From IMG/VR virus record IMGVR_UViG_3300032523_001141, positions 1-64,000 of that record: DNA of 64,000 nucleotides; one strand, given 5' to 3'. The position numbers and the translations under genes were made by a program. Positions 31,276-40,956 of this stretch are shown piece by piece (position 1 is the first letter of the stretch; each line of letters begins with the position of its first letter). A model generated the notes under the pieces. The model was not told where the DNA came from. It saw nothing but the letters and a program-made list of their open reading frames with translations, and made no database searches. This DNA is from a virus.

Positions 31276-33054
31276 TTAAATTGGTATTGGATTGCAATAC
31301 GTTCCAGGCGGGCAGCCCGGCGGGCATGGGTCCGCGCCGCAGTTTGCCGGAGGATCCGGATCGCTACTGGAGGACCCACCACCACCGCCGCCGCCTGTAG
31401 AGCACGCTGACGTGTTGAGCGTGATCGTAGCCGATAGTTGCGGCGAGCACGGGTCATCGTTATTAACGATAATGTGACCAGACCCGAAACTTCCCAGACT
31501 AATCGCGCCGCCGGCAACACGCGGATTTGTGGGCCAAATAATTTCTGCGTGTATTTCTTGATTTCCGTCGACGTCTTTGTCTGACACGATAAGTGTACAC
31601 TCCGGGTCGGCATCGCAAACAGTTCTTGTAATTGTGGTTTTGCCCGCAATTAATTTGCCGCCGGGCGGGGGCACTGTTACAAACAAGTAAATTTCAAATT
31701 CGCACGGGTTACGCCCGTTCGGCACAGCCGACACTGGCAATATTCGAATATCGTTTATCGCAAAATTGTTACCGACAGAGTAGACCGTGTTAGCGTATCT
31801 AAATATGGGGCACGGTATTTTTGGAATCGGTATAACTAAATCGAGTTTAATATCAAATTGGCACGTGTCAGGTGTGTCGAAATCGCCTGGCGTAATAACC
31901 GGCGTTGTGTACAGTCGTGATTGATACGGACGTGGCTCGTCTTCGTATACAACGGCTACGCTAACTGGTTGCTCTGGGAATGTCGGGCATACTGGCCGCG
32001 GTATAGGTAGATTTAGGTCTAACGTAAAATCAAACTGGCACGTGTCCGGCGTATTGCATCCATTGCCCGGAATTTCTGTCGTAGTTACGGTTAGTTTGTT
32101 TTGCCCAGTAATGAAATTTGCGTAACCAATGTTTACATTTACCGGTTGTTGATAATTAATCACCGGGCAACGAGGCGCCGGAATTGGGATGTTTAAATCA
32201 AGGTCAAAATCAAACTGGCATGTGTCAGGCGTATTGCATCCGTCGCCCGGCACGTCTGTCGTAGTTACGGTTAGTTTATTTTGGCCAGTAACGCAATTTG
32301 CATAACCAGTTTTTACAGTTACGGTTTGCTCTGTGTTGATCACCGGGCAACGAGGCGCTGGAATCGGGATGTTTAAATCGAGGTCAAAATCAAACTGGCA
32401 CGTGTCCGGCGTATTGCACCCATCGCCCAGGACTTCTACTGTAGTTACAGTCAACTTGTTTTGACCGGTAACGCAATTTGCATAACCAGTTTTTACAGTT
32501 ACGGTTTGCTCGTTGTTAATTATTGGGCAACGAGGCGCCGGAATTGGGATGTTTAAATCAAGGTCTATGTCAAAAGAACACGTGTCGTCATTTTCGCAAT
32601 CGCCCGCGGTTGCCGTGACCTCAAGTTTGTTTTTAGTAGTAAAGCAGCTTGATTTGTTGAATGCTGTCGTTACTGTTACTTTTGCCGGGTTGAACACAGG
32701 GCATGGTGGCGCTGGAATAGGAATATCCAGATCAAGCCCAATTAAAAATTCGCACCCAATTGTTTGCGTAACAACAATTCCTCCGCGAGCGCTTTCAGAG
32801 CTATTGCTACTGTCGCACCGCGTTTGTTGGCGCACAGAAACAGTTACGTTGCCGGGACTAATGTCTGGGCAAAACTCATCCGCCGGCGGTACAAATGGCG
32901 GGCAGGTTGGGAGGTCGCAGTCGTAGATCGGCGGGGGAGGCGGTGGGATCGTGCAGTCTGCAATAAATGTAAAATCAACTTTGCACGGAGAATTGATAAT
33001 GCAGCTATTATCAAACAGCGCGACCGGGCACGACGATGATGAGGAGCTGGGCAT
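31276..33054 (-). CDS. repeat-containing tail fibre protein
   Basis: 592 residues from ATG 33054 (MPSSSSSSCPV). Residues 100-430 hold five to six tandem copies of a unit of about 60 residues: CQFDFDLDLNIPIPAPRCP, an EQTVTV strand, YANCVTGQNKLTVTT, then a Cys-Asn-Thr-Pro link to the next copy. The DNA period is 180 bp. Each unit has two to three Cys and is predicted as a small beta fold, giving a stalk-like array. A Gly/Ser-rich linker (GGGGGGGSSSSDP) and a CPPGCPPGTYC tail close the protein. It is 5 nt from the stop of the preceding gene and belongs to the adhesin block. Confidence 0.65.
   Translation of the reverse strand: MPSSSSSSCPVALFDNSCIINSPCKVDFTFIADCTIPPPPPPIYDCDLPTCPPFVPPADEFCPDISPGNVTVSVRQQTRCDSSNSSESARGGIVVTQTIGCEFLIGLDLDIPIPAPPCPVFNPAKVTVTTAFNKSSCFTTKNKLEVTATAGDCENDDTCSFDIDLDLNIPIPAPRCPIINNEQTVTVKTGYANCVTGQNKLTVTTVEVLGDGCNTPDTCQFDFDLDLNIPIPAPRCPVINTEQTVTVKTGYANCVTGQNKLTVTTTDVPGDGCNTPDTCQFDFDLDLNIPIPAPRCPVINYQQPVNVNIGYANFITGQNKLTVTTTEIPGNGCNTPDTCQFDFTLDLNLPIPRPVCPTFPEQPVSVAVVYEDEPRPYQSRLYTTPVITPGDFDTPDTCQFDIKLDLVIPIPKIPCPIFRYANTVYSVGNNFAINDIRILPVSAVPNGRNPCEFEIYLFVTVPPPGGKLIAGKTTITRTVCDADPECTLIVSDKDVDGNQEIHAEIIWPTNPRVAGGAISLGSFGSGHIIVNNDDPCSPQLSATITLNTSACSTGGGGGGGSSSSDPDPPANCGADPCPPGCPPGTYCNPIPI
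31850..32720 (-). repeat. 180-bp direct tandem repeats inside the fibre gene
   Basis: CAAACTGGCA and its flanks recur at 32031, 32211 and 32391, exactly 180 bp apart, with diverged copies at both ends. The central three copies are very similar over nearly the whole unit. Confidence 0.85.
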
Positions 33055-33059
33055 GACGA

Positions 33060-34001
33060 TTAGCAATTCTTCGAAATGACATTGTCTGATACGGTTATGT
33101 TTAGTGTGCTTAGTTCAGGGTCTGTCACTATTTGAATACCAGTACCGGGGATCAGGTTTACGTTAGGCCCCGGTAGCCCGTTAATCGATGTAATAACCTC
33201 ATTGCAGGCCGGGCCGCCGCTTAAAAACTGACTGCGCGGGTCGCCGTTGTCGTCAACAGGCGGCAGCTCGTCGGCAAAAAATTTAAGCTCGCCATTATTT
33301 GCGCATAACTCGGCGGCGGCAGTGCCTGTCGTGTCAGCTCCAAGTAGCGGCGCTATTGTAATTGTGCGCAAATTGTCGTTTTGCATAATCTCACAGTTAA
33401 GTCCGGGAATAAATTTTATGTTGTCTTTTAGGCATTCTTGGTAACTAATGACTTCGCGGGGAGTAGAAGAAGAGCTGGAACTAGTCGCGCACGGCGGTAT
33501 TACCTCGCGCGCGTAATTACCAATATTTATTGACCGTAAATATCCGTTAACCAACGACTGCACTCGGCGCGGTTCGACAACGCGCTCTGTATTGAATACA
33601 AGTGTAGTTCCGTTAATTATTTCAGCGTTGCGAATGTCGCCTGAAACTACGAAACCCTCCCACGCTGGTTCCGTAGCGCAGAACGTGGTGTCGAGTACCG
33701 GGTCGCTATCTACGTGCTCTGTTGTCCACTCTTCTGCGGTATTTGCGCGTGTGAACGTAAGCGGCTTGTCGGAGGCGCCGGGCGCGTTAGTCCGAAACTC
33801 AAATCGATAAACGTCAGCTATTTTTGTAACGCTGTGCAGGTATACAAAGTGCAAAGCGGTGTCAAACCCGCTGTCTATGCCCATGATAAAACCACAGTCC
33901 ACGATAAGCCCTGTAGGCAATACCGCAGCGGCGTACGTCTTTTTATGGACGAACGGAAATTGGCGGTATTCGTTATCGTTATAGAATCCGTCGCGCGGCA
34001 T
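33060..34001 (-). CDS. tail appendage paralogue 1 (YPF/ING type)
   Basis: 313 residues. N-terminus MPRDGFYNDNEYRQFPFVHK carries the FPF form of the motif shared by the next four proteins. A Ser tract lies near residue 175 and the C-terminal part has EVITSINGLPGPNVNLIPGTG, the ING element. The overall plan, an N-terminal baseplate anchor and a variable beta-rich tail, fits a receptor-binding or neck/whisker protein. It shares one base with the stop of the following gene (TAATG). Function not known from sequence. Confidence 0.6.
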   Translation of the reverse strand: MPRDGFYNDNEYRQFPFVHKKTYAAAVLPTGLIVDCGFIMGIDSGFDTALHFVYLHSVTKIADVYRFEFRTNAPGASDKPLTFTRANTAEEWTTEHVDSDPVLDTTFCATEPAWEGFVVSGDIRNAEIINGTTLVFNTERVVEPRRVQSLVNGYLRSINIGNYAREVIPPCATSSSSSSTPREVISYQECLKDNIKFIPGLNCEIMQNDNLRTITIAPLLGADTTGTAAAELCANNGELKFFADELPPVDDNGDPRSQFLSGGPACNEVITSINGLPGPNVNLIPGTGIQIVTDPELSTLNITVSDNVISKNC

Positions 34002-34804
34002 TAAAACACCTTAGAGCCGACAGCAGCTATCTTTAACGTGTTATTTTCAGGATAAACTCTGAGTATAGCGGCTGTCTTAGCCGTACTTATGCCCGGAGCG
34101 TTAGTTGCAACAGTTATTGTAAAATTGCCATATTTATCAGGCTCGCAGCCGTTAATGGTCTTTAAAAAGGTTTTTGGCGTAAAGTCTCCGACGGGGTTTC
34201 CGGCGTCGTCTAGGCATTGAATTCGTTTAAAAAGCGGCTCGCCTACGATATCTACCCGAACCGTATTGTCGGCCTCTGCTCTTAAAACCACGCCCTTTTC
34301 ACCCACCAGCCACGCATCCCCCGTTAAAAGCTCGCCAGACGGCCCTAGAAGGCCGCGAACGCCCGGTTCTTGCGCGGGGATGACTGCGGACGCCACCAGC
34401 TCTGTGGCGGCCTGCGTGAAGGTGTGCACGCCTAGAGGCCACCCGCTCAGCAGGTTCAGGCCTTCCGTCAGGCCGATTATTACCCCGGCGGGCCGTCCGT
34501 ATTTGTCTATTAGCGGTAAGGTCGTGAAATCGCCGCTGGCGAGCTCTAGCGGGGCATACGTCGCCAAGCAGGTGTTTTGCCGGGCGCTGTCGGTGAACCT
34601 AATTGTCACTAAGTTATTATTCATCTCTATACTGGAGATAAATACACCGACCGCGCCGTTAATTGTGTACACACTGACGTCCACAAAACAGTCTTTTGGG
34701 ATATAAAAGCCATCTCGTGACTTTAACGTGGCGCTGTCGTTAAACGGGTACCGCGAGTCGCTCTGCTCATTGCGAAACTCCGGGAATACAATTCTGGCGC
34801 TCAT
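34001..34804 (-). CDS. tail appendage paralogue 2 (YPF/ING type)
   Basis: 267 residues. N-terminus RNEQSDSRYPFNDSATLKSRDGFYI carries the YPF motif; TFLKTINGCEPDKYGNFTITV the ING..GN motif; the C-terminal part is a short beta stretch. Directly adjoins its neighbours (34804/34805), so translation is coupled. Probably an adhesin subunit. This is the smallest of the five members. Confidence 0.6.
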   Translation of the reverse strand: MSARIVFPEFRNEQSDSRYPFNDSATLKSRDGFYIPKDCFVDVSVYTINGAVGVFISSIEMNNNLVTIRFTDSARQNTCLATYAPLELASGDFTTLPLIDKYGRPAGVIIGLTEGLNLLSGWPLGVHTFTQAATELVASAVIPAQEPGVRGLLGPSGELLTGDAWLVGEKGVVLRAEADNTVRVDIVGEPLFKRIQCLDDAGNPVGDFTPKTFLKTINGCEPDKYGNFTITVATNAPGISTAKTAAILRVYPENNTLKIAAVGSKVF

Positions 34805-35689
34805 TTAAGCCCCTGCACTTGAACTGGATGTTTCGCACTGATCCACGCCCTCCCGCGGCGTCTCGTACGGGCGTTTGCCGCAAATCTCAGGCAGGTCAAT
34901 ATCGAGATACAGGCCAAAACCGCCGCAGTCAGCAAACGGAACAACCGTTAAATCTGCGGTGCCCGACAGAATATTTATGTTACCGTCGCAATCTGGGGTT
35001 ATGCCGTTTATGGATTCAATAGGGGTCTGCGGGCAGGTGCCGCTTTCCGGGCGCTGTGAGCATGGCCCTAAAAAGAATTTAAGGGGGTTGTAACCTATAA
35101 GGCCGACAGTGGCGTCTAAACCAAAAACTAGCGCTTGTGTTGTTTTGCCGTTTACTTGAATTTCGCGCAATTCTGTTACGAGTGGGGCGGCAGTCACAAT
35201 GTTTACTAATCCGGCAAGACTAGTGCCTACCCCGTATTTTCCGATAGACGTTACAGGAAGCGCCGAATAAGCGCGGGCGTTATTTTCAAGCAATAATGTC
35301 TGACGCGGCGAAGAATAGCGCGCGGTAAAATTCTCACTCACTCCGTCTCCAAATACGCACCAACCAGCAACGCCCGGTACTAGTGCTTGTACAGCGTAAT
35401 TTTTATTAAGCTGCAACGGCTTGGGCGCGCTAATTGCGGCGATAGGTGTGCTCGTTGTTGCGTTTTCATCGTCAGCGGCGCCAATCACGACCGTGACGAT
35501 TCCAGCAGAGACCGTAACGGCCTGCACAAAAGCTACTGGTCCGTATGTTTTTGGATAACGAATGTTGCAATCAACAAGGATGCTGTCGCGTATGCTGTTT
35601 CCGGCGTCGTCAATGCCCGTACTTCGATCGTTAAGCGGATAGCGCCGCCCGGCCTGCAAGTCATACCAGTTTTGATTACGGACAGGCAT
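34805..35689 (-). CDS. tail appendage paralogue 3 (YPF/ING type)
   Basis: 294 residues. N-terminus NWYDLQAGRRYPLNDRSTGIDDAGN, a middle beta part, then IESINGITPDCDGNINILSG (ING..GN motif). The C-terminus is PYETPREGVDQCETSSSSAGA, a Cys/poly-Ser ending like those of neighbours. Likely a tail fibre or adhesin. Confidence 0.6.
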   Translation of the reverse strand: MPVRNQNWYDLQAGRRYPLNDRSTGIDDAGNSIRDSILVDCNIRYPKTYGPVAFVQAVTVSAGIVTVVIGAADDENATTSTPIAAISAPKPLQLNKNYAVQALVPGVAGWCVFGDGVSENFTARYSSPRQTLLLENNARAYSALPVTSIGKYGVGTSLAGLVNIVTAAPLVTELREIQVNGKTTQALVFGLDATVGLIGYNPLKFFLGPCSQRPESGTCPQTPIESINGITPDCDGNINILSGTADLTVVPFADCGGFGLYLDIDLPEICGKRPYETPREGVDQCETSSSSAGA

Positions 35690-37318
35690 TTAAATACTGC
35701 TGCTTGAGGAAGCGGTGGTAGGGCCGCAAGTTATTGACGGTATTACCGTTGAGCCGTCGTCGCCGCAGTACAGAGATTTTACTATAATGAACTCTGCTGT
35801 GTCAGTTCCATCGCAACCGGCAATTATGTTTTCTACGGCGCCGTTCTCTTGTGTTATTTGTCCCGTTACAACTAGTTGCAAATCTGTAGGCGCAGATTGA
35901 TTAAAACGTAAACGGAACTGAACTTCAGCGGAATTGCCGATGTCTACTTTACCGATAGCGGCCTGAAATACAGGCCAAGAACCGCCAAGTGTTGCAAGGC
36001 CGCGGCGAGCATTTGATGTCGTTATAGACGTAAAGCCGCACACTGTTTCTGCCGTGTTGCCGTTACTCGTCGCAAACGACATAGACAACGTTACTGCTGG
36101 CGCGCATGCCGAGCATTTATTGCAGTACTGCACAAGCACGTCGATATACGGGCATCGTTGCGGTGTCATGCACGCGTGCAGCGGTTTTTGAAGTCGGCAT
36201 TCTTGTTGCCGTATCCAGCGATCTATGTTATCGCTGTGCTTTTCCACAACGCTGGACTCTTCACCGCGGACGATGCGACCAATAACGCGATACCTGTCGG
36301 CTTCGCTATTCATGTACAGCCCAAGGTTGACGTAGTCGTCACATGTGCAGCATGCCGGGCAGTTGCTGTTAATTTGCCACACTGGAGTGTTTGCGCCGGT
36401 CGGGCATACGCATCCAGCACGGGCTGTTGACGAAGATGCGCCATTAACAGTCAAAGCCGTACCCACGAGCGTCGTGGGACGATTAAGCCACAAGCAGTCT
36501 GAGGAGCCTAGTAAGATATTCGGCCCGGTTAAGCCATTTATTTCGTAGATGGGCGGTGTCGTTGTGTCACAGTCTGTGTATTTTCCTTTTCCGGACCCAG
36601 CGGCGGCGTTTAACGTAACTTGTCGTGTAGCGCGCACACCGCGAGTTTGTTGCTCGGAAACTGTGAGTGTCGTGTTATAGCCGTATTCAAAATCAATTTC
36701 GCCGGCTAATTTTATGGCTGCCGCGGAACCTAGTGCCGCTGTTTTGCCGTTTGACACATAAATAGCGTTCACGCGCTTTGGCATTTTGTAGATAGCGCGC
36801 TCGTCAATGGTGCCGTTGTTTGGTGTTATGTGTGTGGTGTAATTGCGCGCAACATCCTCGTCGTTGCCCAGCTCTGCCGCCACGGGCCATGTTTTGTAGG
36901 CGACGAGGCGGCAAACAGACGAGCCGGAAATCCATTCGTAGATGCGATAGTCGTAAGTGTTCGACGGAGACGCGCCGGCGTGACGAGCGCCCCAGTCCCA
37001 CGCATCAAATGAAACGTCGGCTGACGCAATAGACGAAAAGACAACGTTATTGTTTGCGTCGGTCACGACAATGTCGGCAGCGTGGGTAGGCGCGTACGCC
37101 CCGGCTGATGGCACGCACCCTAACCCATATAGCCAAGAAATTTTTAGTGGGTGACTTATTGCCTCGGCTAAATCTTCGTAGGCCAGATAAAAGTCAGCGA
37201 TAAGATAACGAATATCTTCAGACGGATTTACAAACGGATAATGCAATCCGCTCTGCGGTTGGTTAACACCAATGCCGCGACGCCCGGCCGAAGAATACTC
37301 GAATGCGGAGCACGTCAT
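35690..37318 (-). CDS. tail appendage paralogue 4 (YPF/ING type)
   Basis: 542 residues, the longest of the five. The N-terminus has QSGLHYPFVNPSEDIRYLIADF. The ING motif (YEINGLTGPNILLGSSD) lies near residue 275 and is followed by CDDYVNLGLYMNS and a Cys-rich beta-rich part with CNKCSACAPAVTLS. C-terminus is TTASSSSSI. The extra 200 residues after the ING element are specific to this copy. Surface-exposed adhesin is the most likely role. Confidence 0.6.
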   Translation of the reverse strand: MTCSAFEYSSAGRRGIGVNQPQSGLHYPFVNPSEDIRYLIADFYLAYEDLAEAISHPLKISWLYGLGCVPSAGAYAPTHAADIVVTDANNNVVFSSIASADVSFDAWDWGARHAGASPSNTYDYRIYEWISGSSVCRLVAYKTWPVAAELGNDEDVARNYTTHITPNNGTIDERAIYKMPKRVNAIYVSNGKTAALGSAAAIKLAGEIDFEYGYNTTLTVSEQQTRGVRATRQVTLNAAAGSGKGKYTDCDTTTPPIYEINGLTGPNILLGSSDCLWLNRPTTLVGTALTVNGASSSTARAGCVCPTGANTPVWQINSNCPACCTCDDYVNLGLYMNSEADRYRVIGRIVRGEESSVVEKHSDNIDRWIRQQECRLQKPLHACMTPQRCPYIDVLVQYCNKCSACAPAVTLSMSFATSNGNTAETVCGFTSITTSNARRGLATLGGSWPVFQAAIGKVDIGNSAEVQFRLRFNQSAPTDLQLVVTGQITQENGAVENIIAGCDGTDTAEFIIVKSLYCGDDGSTVIPSITCGPTTASSSSSI

Positions 37319-37321
37319 TTT

Positions 37322-38284
37322 TTACCCCGCGGGATCGGGGCATGTTTCGCAACCGGCGTCGCCCAACCGACTGCCAATCACTACCAAGCTCATTTGCGTA
37401 ACTTCAGAACTGAGCTTGGTTACAAAATTCTCGAGCGTGGCTACGCCGTCACTAAAGCGATCTATTTGCGTTTTTAGCGCGTCCAACTCTGCGCATCCAC
37501 AGCATGGCGATGCGCACGTGTCTATTAAGTTAATACCGTTATCACTTGCGTTAACAGAAATACAATCTGAACCAGCAATATTAAAATTGCCGTCATCTGA
37601 GCAAACACCATTAATGCAGCGGATGCATTCGCCGGTATTGTTTACTGAGCATTCGCACTCTGTGTTTAAATTTTCGCCAGAGATAGCGTTGAAAACTATT
37701 TTGGCTGTTGTGGTGCTTGTAGCCGGCTTGACTATGATCTGCATATTTGTGCCGGCAACAAACTCGACGTCCCCGTACAGCGTGGGGCTAATTTCATTAA
37801 GGCTCACGACACGAATACCGGACACGCCGCGAATCATTGGGCGTATAACGTCTGTCTCGAGCTCTCCGTCCGCGATTGCAAACTCGTACAAGCCCTGCGG
37901 CAATGCGGTTACGTCGTCAAGGCGCCCGATAACGACATGCCCGATAGAGTCAGCAAAATCAGCTATCCCGCCAACAGCGTACGTTGTATTTGGCGTATGC
38001 GTAACAATCGGTATATTAGCGCTTCCAGCTAAAACAGCCGTGCCGTTGTCGTTGTATGCAATGCTGATCGTGTACCCGACCGGCGACAGTAGAATGTTTT
38101 TGATGTAAAACTGATCTACTTGAACAGCTAACCCGGCGTGCACAGGAAAATACAGCGCTAAAATAAAGCCGTCCGGTACCCGAATTGTTCCGGTGACGTC
38201 CGTCTTAGTGGCGCGCTCTGTGAACGGGTACGAGCGCTGCGAGTTGTGGTTAAGCCACTGTAAATTCCAATTTCCGATAGGCAT
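37322..38284 (-). CDS. tail appendage paralogue 5 (YPF/ING type)
   Basis: 320 residues. The N-terminus has NLQWLNHNSQRSYPFTERATK. The C-terminal half has CECSVNNTGECIRCINGVCSDDGNFNIAGSDC (ING..GN motif with Cys) and a C-terminal coiled coil (LDALKTQIDRFSDGVATLENFVTKL). The coiled coil suggests trimerisation, common for receptor-binding tips. Ends 3 nt before the next gene. Confidence 0.6.
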   Translation of the reverse strand: MPIGNWNLQWLNHNSQRSYPFTERATKTDVTGTIRVPDGFILALYFPVHAGLAVQVDQFYIKNILLSPVGYTISIAYNDNGTAVLAGSANIPIVTHTPNTTYAVGGIADFADSIGHVVIGRLDDVTALPQGLYEFAIADGELETDVIRPMIRGVSGIRVVSLNEISPTLYGDVEFVAGTNMQIIVKPATSTTTAKIVFNAISGENLNTECECSVNNTGECIRCINGVCSDDGNFNIAGSDCISVNASDNGINLIDTCASPCCGCAELDALKTQIDRFSDGVATLENFVTKLSSEVTQMSLVVIGSRLGDAGCETCPDPAG

Positions 38285-38299
38285 AGCAATTCACCATTT

Positions 38300-40159
38300 C
38301 TACGAGCCGGATATGGTGATAATACCTGCCAGCCGCAGTAGCCCGACCTCAGACGTGTAAGTGTCCGTTGCTGTTCGTCGGAGCGTTACGAGTACTGTAT
38401 CGCCCTGCGCAACATTAAACTCTGCCGTCTGCACTTCAATTGCGTTATCTGCGTTCACCGCAACTGCAGACGCAAAAGTTAGCGGAGTAGTGTTGTCCGT
38501 AAGTATTAGCGGCTCTTGAGTAGTGCCGGCAGGTCGCGGCAGGATGCGATATTTAACTTCTAAGGCAGGCAACGTTCCTGCGCCGCGCCCAAAAAGCTGC
38601 GCCGAAATTTTCATTACTGGCGCGTTACTTAGCCCTGTGTTCGGTACGTTAAACCGCACACGCACAGACGACTCCTGCGATTCAGGAAAACCAAGATAGG
38701 GGATATCGCGGTACAGTCGTTCAACAACGTCGCTAAGGCGGATAATTTGAGGAGATATCTCGCGGTCAATTGCCGAGTCGTTAAACGACAAGCGCACGAT
38801 ACCTTGCTGCACGGTGACTGGTGTCGCCGGCAGCAAACCAAATGATGCTTTTTCAGCTGTTGTAAGTTCGCGCGTGTTTGTGCCATTTAATACAACTACG
38901 TCATTATCGCTAAATACGCCTTCTGTTAACCAACCAGTTCGAAACGTATTGCCGTTGTCAATTTGTTTGAGCGCTTTGCCGCCGTTTACGTCAGGCGTGC
39001 CGACAAGGAAGTCTAGATCAAGCGACAATTCAAGGTCACCGGTGCGGGCTGTTGCGCCGTCACAATTTGTGATCTTTATTGGGCTAGTGTCTGCGGCATG
39101 CAAGCTGGTAACAACACTACGGTCGTTACCAAACGTCATGCGTAAGAAAGCCACGATTACGCGCATACGTTCTTCGCGGGGGCACTCCGGGCCAGCAAGT
39201 GACGAGCTTGAGCTTGCCGGCGTAGCTGTCCACGGCACGTCTCCGGGGCAGTCGCTCATCCACCAAATACCGTTAGCGTCGCAGACTGCGAGCCCTGATG
39301 CGCCAAGCGGAATCTCAAAAGCGCCAGTTAGATCTTCGCCTTTATCCCAAAGAACGGCTACGGCAGATATAGGCGTCGGTGGCCAGACGCGTGAAATGGC
39401 CGGATGCCCCTTCAGGTTGTACCCGAACACCGCGCCCGCAGGCGCCTTACCGTTAAAGCTTGCGTGACTGGCAGGCAACCAACCCGGCGTAATTGTTAAA
39501 TCTGTTGCCGGATTAACTGTGATAGCGTAATGGCCGTTAGTAAGCGCGGCGACGCCAATAACTGCTGGCGTCAGCTCGAACCGATAGTGAATGTGGTCCT
39601 CGAGAAAGTCGCGAACCTGCGGCATCACCACGACCCACGGGTCAGCAGCGCAGTTCTCTTTAGCGCCTTGCACGTAGCAGACCGACACCGTGGCAGGTGG
39701 CCGTTGTTTTGTTAATTTACCCGGTTGCTCAGAAGACAAATAATATCTTCCAGCTTCTACTGTGCCGGTAATCGCGTTTGTGATGTTTGGCATCTTTACG
39801 ATGCCGCGCAAAACTACGTCGCCCAGTGTGTTGGCTTTCTTTTTGTGCAACAATCCAAGGCAGTCAGATGAAGCTTGCACAACTAACGTCTGCGTCACCT
39901 CGTCGTTTTCAACCGCGGCGAGGGCGCGCTCATATCGCTGTGTCTGGTAATTCCAGAATACCGGCTGCCCTTCAAGTACGTCGGGGGCGATTGTGGCGTC
40001 AGCATCAAACAACGCCTGCCCAAGGGCGGCGGCGTCGAGCCGATCCTTCAAATAATTTGTTCTTGACTCAAGCGCTGTGTCGGGCCTGCCGGCAATATTT
40101 GCTTGTACCGGCTCGCCTGCGACAATGTGCCGAATGTTGTAAAGCCACTTATTGGACAT
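38300..40159 (-). CDS. tail fibre or baseplate-associated protein
   Basis: 619 residues. N-terminus MSNKWLYNIRHIVAGEPVQANIAGRPDTALESRTNYLKDRL resembles an N-terminal motif I know from phage fibre or wedge proteins (AGEPV..RPT..LE.RTNYLK), which anchors the protein to the baseplate. A short Ser linker at about residue 310 separates two beta-rich halves. No enzymatic motif found. Located between the five paralogues and a small tail protein, in the adhesin operon. Confidence 0.6.
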   Translation of the reverse strand: MSNKWLYNIRHIVAGEPVQANIAGRPDTALESRTNYLKDRLDAAALGQALFDADATIAPDVLEGQPVFWNYQTQRYERALAAVENDEVTQTLVVQASSDCLGLLHKKKANTLGDVVLRGIVKMPNITNAITGTVEAGRYYLSSEQPGKLTKQRPPATVSVCYVQGAKENCAADPWVVVMPQVRDFLEDHIHYRFELTPAVIGVAALTNGHYAITVNPATDLTITPGWLPASHASFNGKAPAGAVFGYNLKGHPAISRVWPPTPISAVAVLWDKGEDLTGAFEIPLGASGLAVCDANGIWWMSDCPGDVPWTATPASSSSSLAGPECPREERMRVIVAFLRMTFGNDRSVVTSLHAADTSPIKITNCDGATARTGDLELSLDLDFLVGTPDVNGGKALKQIDNGNTFRTGWLTEGVFSDNDVVVLNGTNTRELTTAEKASFGLLPATPVTVQQGIVRLSFNDSAIDREISPQIIRLSDVVERLYRDIPYLGFPESQESSVRVRFNVPNTGLSNAPVMKISAQLFGRGAGTLPALEVKYRILPRPAGTTQEPLILTDNTTPLTFASAVAVNADNAIEVQTAEFNVAQGDTVLVTLRRTATDTYTSEVGLLRLAGIITISGS

Positions 40160-40184
40160 CCTTGTCCTCCGGGGCGCTTAAAAG

Positions 40185-40811
40185 TTATTCAAAAGAGATG
40201 TCCCAAGTAATGCCGATCTGCGAAGAGGCTTCTTTGCTTGTCTGATCGCCGATATCAAAGTTTGTACGCGCAAAAATAACGTCGTGTGCTTTATCGTCAA
40301 AGCGCGGCATAGCCACTAGCGCGGCCGAGTAAACCTTGCTATTGGTTGTGTGGCTAAATGGGCACTCCTCGCCGTTGTTAACGCCAACTGCGCCGGATGT
40401 TTGCGCAAAAAACGTTAACTGATTTCCCTGCAGTGCGGACGTAAGTGCCGACGCTCCCTCGCTTCCAGCGGCGACACCAAGGGCCGGCTCTAGGCGCAGC
40501 GGGACGCGTAGGTAGTCTTTTGGCGCCGTTAGCTCTGAGTAGTAGTCAATGCCGAGTACGCGGCTAAAAGACGGGACGGCGATCGGGGCAGCTGGGTTTT
40601 CAAGGTTCTCATACTCGAAGTACATGCCCGATATGAAGTACTGATCTCGATCGGGCTGGTAACGATACCCCAGCTGTTTTGCGGCAATGTAACCCCAGCT
40701 AACTTGAATTTGATTAGGCTTAGAGATAATTGGCGTCCGGATGCCGGTTTTTTCGTCAATCCGCCAAAGCGTGACTTTACCGCGAACGTTAAATACGGAT
40801 TCTGCTGGCAT
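40185..40811 (-). CDS. tail protein, 208 aa
   Basis: 208 residues, beta-rich: MPAESVFNVRGKVTLWRIDEKTGIR, WGYIAAKQLGYRY, SRVLGIDYYSEL, GITWDISFE at the end. It resembles the type of compact beta-sandwich found in small fibre or plug proteins of tails. Its start follows AGAGAGG and a CGTATAAT box, so it may open a new transcription unit for the adhesin genes that follow. Confidence 0.55.
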   Translation of the reverse strand: MPAESVFNVRGKVTLWRIDEKTGIRTPIISKPNQIQVSWGYIAAKQLGYRYQPDRDQYFISGMYFEYENLENPAAPIAVPSFSRVLGIDYYSELTAPKDYLRVPLRLEPALGVAAGSEGASALTSALQGNQLTFFAQTSGAVGVNNGEECPFSHTTNSKVYSAALVAMPRFDDKAHDVIFARTNFDIGDQTSKEASSQIGITWDISFE

Positions 40812-40832
40812 GTTTTTACCTCTCTGCCGCTT

Positions 40833-40840
40833 ATTATACG
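40833..40840 (-). promoter_or_regulatory. CGTATAAT box, candidate phage promoter (copy 3)
   Basis: Exact CGTATAAT on the minus strand, 22 nt before the start of 40185-40811. It lies in the 145-base gap after the giant fibre gene. A -10 here implies a leader of about 15 nt with AGAGAGG as ribosome binding site. No good -35. Confidence 0.55.
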
Positions 40841-40956
40841 CAATTTGGCCCGCCTGCCCGAATTTCTGAAGCTGTTTTATGCGGGCGCGTGACTAGGCCG
40901 CTAATAGCTTATCAAAGCGGTGTTTTAACGGGTAGTGCTGCAATGGCGGTTGTTTT

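Noticed and set aside
31245-31649. 134-codon minus-strand frame overlapping the fibre protein 3' end
   Set aside because: Very basic, in another frame of the fibre gene, with no ribosome site; a shadow frame.
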